13,770 nucleotides of DNA from an uncultured Oscillospiraceae bacterium (GTDB lineage Bacteria; Bacillota_A; Clostridia; Oscillospirales; Oscillospiraceae). The notes under the pieces are model-generated. The model saw only the letters and a list, made by a program, of their open reading frames with translations, was not told where the DNA came from and did not search any database. How positions within the stretch are numbered: the stretch's first letter is position 1; the number at the start of each line of letters is the position of its first letter. Of the stretch, positions 1 through 6,503 are shown in pieces. Position numbers and translations under genes: made by a program. The stretch lies in assembly GCA_900757695.1 (NCBI GenBank), contig CAAEOU010000148.1, forward strand, positions 1-13,770. The letters are read 5' to 3'.

Positions 1-267
1 ATAAAGCCTCGCAGAGTTTGCTGCCTTAGCAGCAAATAAAATTCAATTCATTTTGTGGAGGGGCGTGTACACGACACAAAATACTTTATAGGACGCAAGT
101 GTGTTCTTTGTCCGCCTTAAGCGGACAAAGGGCGTCCCTCAAGGGGATTTCCTTCGGGCACGCGCAGTGTCCGGCAGGAGACTTTGTCGAAAAACCCAAT
201 CGGTTTTTCGACAGTCTCAAGCCGCCGCAGGGTGCTCCCTGCGGCGGCCTGAGGCTGTCCTGATTTC
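1..267. repeat. Gene-free stretch with a chain of inverted repeats
   Basis: This stretch downstream of the YhfC-like gene holds no convincing gene but at least five inverted repeats. H1 pairs 17-24 (TTTGCTGC) with 29-36 around a CTTA loop. H2 pairs 50-57 (ATTTTGTG) with 75-82 and encloses the palindrome CGTGTACACG at 64-73. H3 pairs 106-115 (CTTTGTCCGC) with 121-130, and an outer stem GGACGC/GCGTCC pairs 91-96 with 132-137. H4 pairs 185-196 (TGTCGAAAAACC) with 202-213. H5 pairs 210-230 with about 239-259, with a GC-rich core. H4 and H5 share bases 210-213, so the two cannot form fully together. The arrangement resembles a palindromic intergenic repeat element or a structured RNA, but I recognise no named family. 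Part of it may end transcription of the gene to its right. Confidence 0.55.
210..259 (-). terminator. Possible terminator hairpin after the YhfC-like gene
   Basis: A long GC-rich hairpin starts 8 bases past the stop codon at 268. The core pairs GCCGCCGCAGGG (221-232) with its complement at 237-248 around a TGCT loop, and an outer arm pairs 210-219 with 250-259 apart from one G-T wobble. No run of T follows directly on the minus strand, so it is not a classical intrinsic terminator. The next hairpin, at 185-213, has A5 and T5 arms and could supply the U-rich part. It may be only part of the palindrome cluster. Confidence 0.3.
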
Positions 268-1098
268 TTACCTTCTCCGTCTTGCCCGGAGCTTTTCCAT
301 CTTGAAATGGGCCACCTGATCCTCTCGGCTGTTATAGATCTTTGCCGTCAGGAAGGCAACACCGCCGGAGATCACATAGGTCACAACATCCTTCACATAG
401 GTACTGCTCAAAACTCCGGCGCTGTACAGGCTGTCCGGCAGCATGGAAATAAACTGCATTGCCGGAACCGCCGCAAGGCACCAGCGGCTCTTACTGTCCG
501 CAAGGCCATACCAGACCAGTACGGAAAACGCAATTTCCCGCACAAGGAACAGCACCCGGTTGATGGCCGTCATAATATACTGCCAGCCGTTCTGCCCGGC
601 AATGCTCTTCAGCAGGTCATAGGCCTCCTGATTGCCCTGATCTACATCGGAGAAAAACGCCTCCGCACCCACGGACAGGAACTGGTTCACGGTACTGTAG
701 CAGCTGAAATAATAGGCCGCACAGGTCAGCAGGTACAGTGCGCCAAATCCAAGGCCAAAGCCGATGGCCGCATCCGTGCCCTCATACCGGGGCTGAAGCA
801 CATACTTCACCGACAGGGCACGAATCAGCTCTCGTCCTACCATAATGGAAGCGGTCAGGTACAGCGCCTCAGCCATCCCCTGCTGCGGCACCCCAAGATT
901 GACGCCCAGCATGGAAAAAACATTTTCCAGCAGCATCACCAGCAGATAGGAGAACACGCCCAGAATCACCTGAGACATCTGAATTCTCCCTCGAACGGTG
1001 TACCACGCTACAAATACCGCCGCCAGACAAATGCCGGAAGTGATCAGCAGGGAGGTGGCGGTAAAGCCCTCGATGCCCGAAAGCGCTTGAAGATCCAT
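268..1098 (-). CDS. Multipass membrane protein resembling the YhfC family
   Basis: This is a 276-residue integral membrane protein with about seven hydrophobic segments (near residues 14-34, 43-66, 76-90, 110-131, 178-199, 206-226 and 234-254) and a short Arg-rich cytosolic tail. I start it at the ATG at 1098 because AAAGGA (1104-1109) lies just upstream; a longer reading frame from 1164 would run through a terminator hairpin. Layout and local phrases, such as SVLVWYG near 192-198 and LYSAGVLSS near 224-232, recall the YhfC family of putative intramembrane metallopeptidases. From memory of that family, the conserved positions look replaced: GRELIR (88-93) where EE..R is expected, GFGLGFGALY (113-122) where GHGG.E is expected, and VREIAFSVL (186-194) where a His would precede SVL. 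If the assignment is right, this is a probably non-catalytic relative. Its substrate and role are unknown. It follows ftsZ on the same strand, where sporulating Clostridia often carry spoIIGA-sigE, but it resembles neither. Confidence 0.75.
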   Translation of the reverse strand: MDLQALSGIEGFTATSLLITSGICLAAVFVAWYTVRGRIQMSQVILGVFSYLLVMLLENVFSMLGVNLGVPQQGMAEALYLTASIMVGRELIRALSVKYVLQPRYEGTDAAIGFGLGFGALYLLTCAAYYFSCYSTVNQFLSVGAEAFFSDVDQGNQEAYDLLKSIAGQNGWQYIMTAINRVLFLVREIAFSVLVWYGLADSKSRWCLAAVPAMQFISMLPDSLYSAGVLSSTYVKDVVTYVISGGVAFLTAKIYNSREDQVAHFKMEKLRARRRR

Positions 1099-1115
1099 AG
1101 ACGTCCTTTCTGAGT

Positions 1116-1154
1116 AAAAAGCCGCCCCAAAATACCGCAGTATTTTGGGGCGGC
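1116..1154 (-). terminator. Intrinsic terminator directly after ftsZ
   Basis: A perfect 14-bp stem pairs GCCGCCCCAAAATA at 1121-1134 with its complement at 1141-1154 around a six-base loop. On the minus strand it is followed by five T (1116-1120). The hairpin begins 10 bases past the ftsZ stop codon. The same hairpin sits only 17 bases upstream of the next start codon (1098), so any transcript of the YhfC-like gene that starts upstream must read through it. Confidence 0.88.
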
Positions 1155-1164
1155 AGATGATCAT

Positions 1165-2220
1165 TTACTTGCGGTTGAAGATGCGGAAAATATCATCGAT
1201 CTCCGTATCCTTGGGCTGTGCAGGCTCCTTGGCCTTTTCCTCTGCGGCGGTATAAACGCCGCCCTGATCGCCGTTAAAGCCGGTGGCGATTACGGTGACA
1301 CGCATGGCATCCTCCAGCGTCTCGTCAAAGGTCGCACCGAAGATGATGTTGGCATTGGGATTCACTGCCTCATTGACGATGTTTGCAGCAGTCTCCACAT
1401 CCTCCAGCTCCATCTCGGGAGAGCCGGTAATGTTGATCAGCACGCCGGTGGCACCATTGATAGAGGTCTCCAGCAGCGGGGAGGATACCGCAGTCATGGC
1501 CGCAGCAGTTGCCTTCTCCTTACCGGTGGCGGTGCCAACGCCCATATGCGCACGGCCGGCGTTACGCATAATGGCAGATACGTCTGCAAAGTCCTGATTG
1601 ATGAGAACGTTATCGGAATAGCCCACCAGCTCGGAAATGGAGCTGACAGCCTGCTTCAGAACGTCATCGGCAATGCCGAATGCATTTGCAAAGGTGATCT
1701 TCTGATCGGTCACATACTTGAGCCGGTCATTGGGAATGATGATCAGAGAGTCCACCTTATCGGACAGAGCGGCAATGCCGTCCTCTGCCTGCGCCATCCG
1801 GCGGGCACCCTCGAACTTGAAGGGCTTGGTCACAACGCCAACGGTCAGCGCACCGGTCTCTCTTGCGATATCCGCAATGATGGGAGCAGCGCCGGTGCCG
1901 GTGCCGCCGCCCATGCCGGCGGTGATGAACACCATGTCGGTGTTCTCCAGCATCTTGGCAATGGCTGCACGGCTCTCTTCCGCAGACTTCTTGCCGATCT
2001 CAGGCTTGGAGCCGGCGCCCATGCCGCCGGTGAGCTTCTCACCGATCTGCACCTTTTCGGGTGCCTTGGACTTGTTGAGATCCTGACGGTCCGTGTTTAC
2101 AGCAATAAAATCAACGCCCTGCACACCGGCTTCGATCATGCGGTTGACAACATTGTTGCCTGCGCCGCCAACGCCGATGACTTTAATGGCGACTACTCTT
2201 TCGGGATAGGATTCGCTCAT
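1165..2220 (-). CDS. ftsZ: Cell division protein FtsZ
   Basis: FtsZ is the GTP-binding tubulin homologue that polymerises into the Z-ring and recruits the division machinery at midcell. The 351-residue protein has the nucleotide-binding loop GVGGAGNN (16-23) and the tubulin signature GGGTGTG (104-110), and it matches FtsZ along the whole globular domain to about residue 315. The ATG at 2220 is preceded by AGGAGG eight bases upstream. The linker after the globular domain is short (about residues 316-338). The last 13 residues, [13 protein letters not shown], take the place of the conserved tail peptide but lack the usual proline-containing core (for example D-I-P-x-F-L). The gene has its own candidate promoter (2284-2312) and ends in a strong terminator (1116-1154), although read-through from divIB is possible because no terminator is visible between the two. 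No ftsA lies upstream, unlike in Bacillus subtilis. The identification is secure. Confidence 0.98.
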   Translation of the reverse strand: MSESYPERVVAIKVIGVGGAGNNVVNRMIEAGVQGVDFIAVNTDRQDLNKSKAPEKVQIGEKLTGGMGAGSKPEIGKKSAEESRAAIAKMLENTDMVFITAGMGGGTGTGAAPIIADIARETGALTVGVVTKPFKFEGARRMAQAEDGIAALSDKVDSLIIIPNDRLKYVTDQKITFANAFGIADDVLKQAVSSISELVGYSDNVLINQDFADVSAIMRNAGRAHMGVGTATGKEKATAAAMTAVSSPLLETSINGATGVLINITGSPEMELEDVETAANIVNEAVNPNANIIFGATFDETLEDAMRVTVIATGFNGDQGGVYTAAEEKAKEPAQPKDTEIDDIFRIFNRK

Positions 2221-2283
2221 AAGTTATTCCTCCTAAGTACTTATATTCTGCGCATTTTGCGCCCAAAAGGCTATTTTGCTTAT

Positions 2284-2312
2284 ATTTTATCGCGAAAGCC
2301 CAATAAGGTCAA
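2284..2312 (-). promoter_or_regulatory. Sigma-A-like promoter for ftsZ
   Basis: Read on the minus strand, TTGACC (2307-2312) and TAAAAT (2284-2289) are separated by exactly 17 bases, each one base off the housekeeping consensus. Transcription would start near 2277, giving a leader of about 55 bases before the ftsZ ATG that contains a small GCGCA/TGCGC hairpin (2251-2263). The site lies in the intergenic gap between the divIB stop and ftsZ and would let ftsZ be expressed apart from the rest of the cluster. Confidence 0.75.
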
Positions 2313-2339
2313 TAGAAACTTTCATGATTTCCCGCAATT

Positions 2340-3107
2340 TTATGTCAATGGGTGGAATACCGCCTGTTCCCCGGCGGAAAAGCTCAGATCCAGCACGCCT
2401 CTGCATCCGGCTTCCAGCTGTGAGGTCACTGCCATCAGATATTTCAGCTTATAGTCGCCGTCGCTTCCGTCTCCCAGCTCCACCGTCAGGTCACTGCCGT
2501 AGCGCAGCGTGATGTTCTCCGGGTCCTCCACATTGATCTCCGAAACCATGCCGGAAAGTCCAGCCGCCTGCACCTGCCGTGCCAGCTCCATGGCTGTGCT
2601 TCCCAGCTGTACATCGCTGAATTTCGCCTGACTGCCGGAGGTCGGCATGGTCAGTGTGATCCCCTTGATGAGAGGATACCCGGTTTCTCCCGTCGTATTC
2701 TTCTCATCCACCTCTTCCAGCAGCTTTCCCGTTTCGCTGAGCGTCCAGCTGCCGGAAAACTCAGACTCCGCCATTACAATGGCCGAACACTCTACCACTT
2801 CAAAGCGAACCGTCCCCGGCATTTCCTTGTAGATCCGCACCTGCTCTATGTAGGGAAGCTTGGTCAAAATTCTTCCGGCTGTCCTCGTTTTATTGACGGC
2901 CATGAGAATATCGCCCTTTGTGATACCGCTGGCCTCCGCCACCTCGTCTATGCTGTAGCGCACATTTCCGCTGACCTCAAAGGTCCTGACCCGAAAGAAT
3001 ACCAGTGAAAACAGCAGCACCACGGCCACAGCCACCAGCATTTTTGCCCATGTGGGGAATCTTCCCCGGTTCCAGTTGCGTTCCGGCTGGCTTATTTCTC
3101 TATCCAC
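2340..3107 (-). CDS. divIB: Cell division protein FtsQ/DivIB
   Basis: DivIB/FtsQ is a single-pass membrane protein that forms a complex with FtsL and DivIC outside the cell and controls the septal peptidoglycan synthase. The 255-residue product has a short cytosolic N-terminus, one membrane segment (about 22-39), and a POTRA domain (about 41-106) that opens with the typical phrase FEVSGNVRYS. A beta-rich extracellular domain follows. The start is a GTG at 3107, supported by AGGAGG seven bases upstream; there is no better ATG. It begins 19 bases after the murG stop, so it is probably co-transcribed with it. It is shorter than proteobacterial FtsQ and lacks the long charged C-terminal tail of B. 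subtilis DivIB. Assignment rests on architecture, gene order and the POTRA motif, since the family is weakly conserved. Confidence 0.9.
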   Translation of the reverse strand: MDREISQPERNWNRGRFPTWAKMLVAVAVVLLFSLVFFRVRTFEVSGNVRYSIDEVAEASGITKGDILMAVNKTRTAGRILTKLPYIEQVRIYKEMPGTVRFEVVECSAIVMAESEFSGSWTLSETGKLLEEVDEKNTTGETGYPLIKGITLTMPTSGSQAKFSDVQLGSTAMELARQVQAAGLSGMVSEINVEDPENITLRYGSDLTVELGDGSDGDYKLKYLMAVTSQLEAGCRGVLDLSFSAGEQAVFHPLT

Positions 3108-3126
3108 AGTGCCGCCTCCTTTGCGT

Positions 3127-4260
3127 TTACTTTCTGATCAGCTCCATCATAATGTCCATGATCCGCTGTGCGGAATCCGGCACTGCCATAGACTCCGCCG
3201 CATGGCCCATGGCGTTCAGCCCTTCGCCGTCCTCCAAGATGGCTCTGGCCTGCTCATAGAGCACCTCGCCGCTGCACTCTGCTTCCCGCAGCACCACAGC
3301 TGCACCCCGCTCCTCAATGATCCGGGCGTTTTTCTCCTGATGATTGTCCGTAACGTTGGGAGACGGTACAAAAATCGCAGGCTTTCCTGCGGCAGCTACC
3401 TCTGCAATGGTGGCCGCACCGGCCCGGCAGATCACCAGATCCGCCGCCGCCATCACCGTGGGCATATCATAGATAAACTCCCGCATATCAATGGCCGGGG
3501 TTTTCTCCAGCTCCACGCCCTGCTGCTTTACATACTCCGGCATCCATTTCCAGCCATAGCTGCCCACAGCGTGGATGTGCTGAAACGGGCATCCGGCCTC
3601 GACATCCATGGCCATGAACCGGGCGATCATCTTATTCATCTCCCGGGCACCCAGAGACCCCCAGAAGCTCACCACCAGCGGCCTGTCATCCAGTCCAAGC
3701 TTTTCCCGGGCCGCCTTCTTTTCGGTAAAGAAAAATTCACTGCGTACCGGCATTCCGACCACCCGCACCTTATCGGGCTGGGGATAGTTCTTCCGGCTCT
3801 CCTCAAAGGAGACCATGACCCGATCCACCCGATCCATAACGAGACGTGTCGTGAGTCCCGGCACTGCATTGGATTCATGGAGTGCCGTGGGGATCCCGTT
3901 CTTTGCACCCTGCCGCAGCATGGGATAGCTGGCATAGCCGCCTGTGCCAATGATCACATCCGGCTGAAAATCTCGGATGATCTGATCCGCCCGGCGGCGG
4001 CTGGAAAGCATATAGTGAAGAGATTTTACATTATGGACGATCCCCTTCGGTGTCAGCTTTCGCTGGAAATTGGAGATCTGCACGGTTTCCAGCCGAAATC
4101 CTGCCCGGGGCACCAGATCCGTCTCCATGCCGTCCTCTGCCCCCACGAACAGAATATTTGTATCAGGATACCGTTCCCGAACCAGACTTGCCACAGCCAG
4201 CGCCGGGCTGATGTGCCCGGCGGTGCCACCGCAGGTAAAGATCACATTCATATCATTCAC
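3127..4260 (-). CDS. murG: MurG, UDP-GlcNAc:lipid I N-acetylglucosaminyltransferase
   Basis: MurG transfers GlcNAc from UDP-GlcNAc to lipid I on the inner face of the membrane, making lipid II. The 377-residue GT-B enzyme shows the N-terminal glycine-rich loop GGTAGHISPALA (11-22), GTGGYASYP (105-113), HESNAVPGL (128-136), the second-domain loop SFWGSLGA (198-205), and the UDP-GlcNAc binding stretch RAGAATIAEVAAAGKPAIFVP (from 279), followed by a conserved HQxxNA. In the second loop Trp replaces the first Gly of the usual GGSxGA motif; I believe this is a known clostridial variant but cannot confirm it here. The start at 4260 has only a weak AGG upstream. An ATG at 4251, also weakly supported, would give MNVIFTCGG and is equally possible. 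It follows ftsW by 47 bases, and the usual murC neighbour is absent. Confidence 0.96.
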   Translation of the reverse strand: MNDMNVIFTCGGTAGHISPALAVASLVRERYPDTNILFVGAEDGMETDLVPRAGFRLETVQISNFQRKLTPKGIVHNVKSLHYMLSSRRRADQIIRDFQPDVIIGTGGYASYPMLRQGAKNGIPTALHESNAVPGLTTRLVMDRVDRVMVSFEESRKNYPQPDKVRVVGMPVRSEFFFTEKKAAREKLGLDDRPLVVSFWGSLGAREMNKMIARFMAMDVEAGCPFQHIHAVGSYGWKWMPEYVKQQGVELEKTPAIDMREFIYDMPTVMAAADLVICRAGAATIAEVAAAGKPAIFVPSPNVTDNHQEKNARIIEERGAAVVLREAECSGEVLYEQARAILEDGEGLNAMGHAAESMAVPDSAQRIMDIMMELIRK

Positions 4261-4307
4261 AACCTAATTTCATTTTATAGAGATCTCACGGCACGCTGCC
4301 CTTGCAT

Positions 4308-5435
4308 TTACAGGAATCCTGCGGAGCACTGTCTGGACGCTCCCAGAATGATTCCCATTTCTCCCAGCTGGATCAGCAGCGCCGTACCGCCGTAGCTGAA
4401 AAACGGAAGAGATATTCCAGTAGAGGGCAGCAGATTTGTCACAACGCCAATATTGAAAAAGACTTGCAGTGCCGTCAGCGTGGTGATCCCCGCCACCGTC
4501 AGCGACAGGAACCGATCCCGGATATGCATGGAGATCCAGTAGCCCCGGAGGATCAGCAGGGAATAGAGAATTAAGATTCCCACCGCCCCGGCAAGGCCCA
4601 ATTCCTCACATGCAATGGAAAAGATATAGTCGTTATGCTCTTCCGGCAGGTAGAGATACTTCTGGCGGCCATTTCCAAGCCCCAGCCCAAACAGGCCGCC
4701 GCTTCCAATGGCGTACAGCGACTGTATGATCTGATAACCATCATCCGTTGGATCCGAAAAGGGATCCTGCCACGCGGTGATCCGGCTGGCCTCATAGCCT
4801 CCGGCACCGAGGATCAATATAAGCCCCAGCAGCATGGCCAAGCCGCCTAAGATAAACCACCTGTATTTCACGCCGCCCAGAAACAGCATCGCACCGGCCG
4901 TGCAAACAATAATGACAATGGCGGAGTTGTGGGGTTCCAGCCGCAGCAGCACCACGATCACCGCCAGTATGGCGGCGAAGGGGGCAATGCCCCAGCGAAA
5001 GGTCTCCATTTTCTCCCCAAAGGCCGAGATCATGGCCGCAAAGCTCAGGATGATTCCCAGCTTCGCCACCTCAGAGGGCTGAAAGGATATGCCCAGACGC
5101 ACCCAGCGGGTAGCACCATTCTCCGCTCGTCCGATGCCCGGCACAAAAACCAGCACCAGAAACAGCACGGAGACCCCCAGAACCGGAAATGCCAGCTTTC
5201 GGATCAGCTGAGGCCGCACCCGGCTGATCGCCAGCATGGCGCCAATGCCCAGTGCCGCAAACACCAGCTGGCGTTTGAAGTAAAAGGCGCTGTCCCCAGA
5301 TTCATAGAGTGCCCGGGCAAAGCTGGAGGAATAGATCATCACCAGCCCCAGCGCTGTCAGCAGCAGAGTCAGCAGCAGCATCGGAAGATCCAGAAGCTCC
5401 TGTTTTTCTACGTCCGGCAGCCGTGGTTTTCCCAT
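4308..5435 (-). CDS. ftsW: SEDS peptidoglycan polymerase FtsW/SpoVE
   Basis: This is a SEDS-family glycosyltransferase that polymerises lipid II into glycan strands together with a class B PBP. The 375-residue protein has about ten membrane segments and the family signatures in order: GATRWVRLGISFQPSEVAKL (107-126), the loop LYLPEEHNDYIFSIACEELG (261-280) containing the conserved acidic residue D269 known to be essential in FtsW/RodA enzymes, and TGISLPFFSYGGTALL (339-354). The ATG at 5435 is preceded by AGGAGG at short spacing and lies 16 bases past the mraY stop, in the place murD occupies in many clusters. FtsW, SpoVE and RodA cannot be fully separated by eye; position within dcw favours a septal FtsW or sporulation SpoVE role, possibly both. 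The natural partner is the PBP at 9358-11679. Confidence 0.93.
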   Translation of the reverse strand: MGKPRLPDVEKQELLDLPMLLLTLLLTALGLVMIYSSSFARALYESGDSAFYFKRQLVFAALGIGAMLAISRVRPQLIRKLAFPVLGVSVLFLVLVFVPGIGRAENGATRWVRLGISFQPSEVAKLGIILSFAAMISAFGEKMETFRWGIAPFAAILAVIVVLLRLEPHNSAIVIIVCTAGAMLFLGGVKYRWFILGGLAMLLGLILILGAGGYEASRITAWQDPFSDPTDDGYQIIQSLYAIGSGGLFGLGLGNGRQKYLYLPEEHNDYIFSIACEELGLAGAVGILILYSLLILRGYWISMHIRDRFLSLTVAGITTLTALQVFFNIGVVTNLLPSTGISLPFFSYGGTALLIQLGEMGIILGASRQCSAGFL

Positions 5436-5451
5436 AGGCCCTCCTTATGAA

Positions 5452-6429
5452 TTAAAAGCGGTTCATAACCCCCAGATACGCCAGCAGGCAGAACACGATG
5501 GTCACAGAGGCAAATACGAATACGATTTTCACTTCGCTCCAGCCGCATTTTTCAAAATGGTGATGGAGCGGAGCCATTTTGAAGATTCGCTTGCCGTGAC
5601 TCAGCTTAAAGTAGGTCACCTGAATGATATCACTCAGGGTCTCAGCAATATAGATGATCCCCACGAGAATCAGGATCAGGGGCATATCCAACGCATAGGC
5701 AAGGCCGCATACGGCGCCGCCCAGGAACAGGGAGCCCGTATCGCCCATAAACACCTTTGCCGGGTGGAAGTTGTAGATCAGGAAGCCCAGCAGACCGCCA
5801 ACCAGTGCCGCAGCCAGCTGCGAAGCGCCGATGTCGCCCCATTTCCATGCCACCACGGCATAAAAAATCATAACCGGAATGGTAACAGAGGAAGACAGGC
5901 CGTCCACGCCATCTGTAAGATTCACCGCATTTACCGTACCCACAATAATGAAAATGCTCAGCAGCAGATACAGCACCCACGGAATCGTGATATTGACATT
6001 AAAGAAGGGGATATAGAGGTCAGAGGACAGATGCCCGGTCTTTCTCAGCACCACCAGATACAGAGCCGCGGCCACCAGCTGCAGCAGGAGCTTCTGAATC
6101 TCCGTGAGGCCCAGATTGCGCTTCTTCCGCACCTTGATGAAGTCATCCAGAAACCCGATCACACCGAAAATCAGTGCAAATACATACACGATCAGGTATG
6201 TATAATCTCCATTTCTCATGCCGCCCAATGCGGTAAGAACACAGATCAGCGCACTGCCAATAAACATCAGGCCGCCCATCACCGGGGTTCCCTGCTTGCT
6301 GTTGTGCCAGGTGGGCCCTACCTCACGGATGCTCTGACCCACATGCAGCGCCCGCAGGGCCGGAATCAGGAACCGGCCTCCGATTGCCGCAATGATAAAG
6401 GAGACCACACATGTAATAATGCTTTGCAT
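5452..6429 (-). CDS. mraY: MraY, phospho-MurNAc-pentapeptide transferase
   Basis: MraY moves phospho-MurNAc-pentapeptide from UDP to undecaprenyl phosphate, giving lipid I, the first membrane step of peptidoglycan synthesis. The 325-residue protein has about ten membrane helices and all diagnostic motifs: the cytosolic loop containing WHNSKQGTPVMGG (41-53), the Mg-binding DD pair in GFLDDFIKVRKK (92-103), NAVNLTDGVDGLSS (167-180), MGDTGSLFLGG (228-238), and the histidine motif PLHHHFEKCGWSE (287-299). I choose the ATG at 6429, nine bases after GGAGG (6439-6443). An in-frame TTG two codons upstream (6435) would sit only three bases from that site. It lies between murF and ftsW with no internal terminator. 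Confidence 0.97.
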   Translation of the reverse strand: MQSIITCVVSFIIAAIGGRFLIPALRALHVGQSIREVGPTWHNSKQGTPVMGGLMFIGSALICVLTALGGMRNGDYTYLIVYVFALIFGVIGFLDDFIKVRKKRNLGLTEIQKLLLQLVAAALYLVVLRKTGHLSSDLYIPFFNVNITIPWVLYLLLSIFIIVGTVNAVNLTDGVDGLSSSVTIPVMIFYAVVAWKWGDIGASQLAAALVGGLLGFLIYNFHPAKVFMGDTGSLFLGGAVCGLAYALDMPLILILVGIIYIAETLSDIIQVTYFKLSHGKRIFKMAPLHHHFEKCGWSEVKIVFVFASVTIVFCLLAYLGVMNRF

Positions 6430-6438
6430 ATTCAAAAT

Positions 6439-6443
6439 CCTCC
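6439..6443 (-). promoter_or_regulatory. Ribosome binding site that fixes the mraY start
   Basis: GGAGG on the minus strand. Spacing to the ATG at 6429 is nine bases, against three bases to the in-frame TTG at 6435, so the shorter reading is preferred. Confidence 0.7.
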
Positions 6444-6503
6444 AATTTCCATAATGGGATCCCCGTTTTCAGGCAGATCCTCGGCTTTCCCGGCGGAAGC
6501 CCC

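Noticed and set aside
101..319. Plus-strand frame of 72 codons in the palindrome-rich left end
   Set aside because: It runs through several inverted repeats into the end of the YhfC-like gene on the other strand, and has no convincing ribosome binding site and no recognisable sequence.
4261..4307. TATAAA in the 47-base gap before murG as a possible promoter
   Set aside because: No -35 element at a usable distance, and the gap lies inside an otherwise continuous operon.
3052..4395. Long plus-strand open frame (447 codons) opposite murG
   Set aside because: It is antisense to a clear murG, rich in His, Pro, Arg and Cys as expected from a shadow frame in GC-rich coding DNA, with no recognisable domain or good ribosome binding site.
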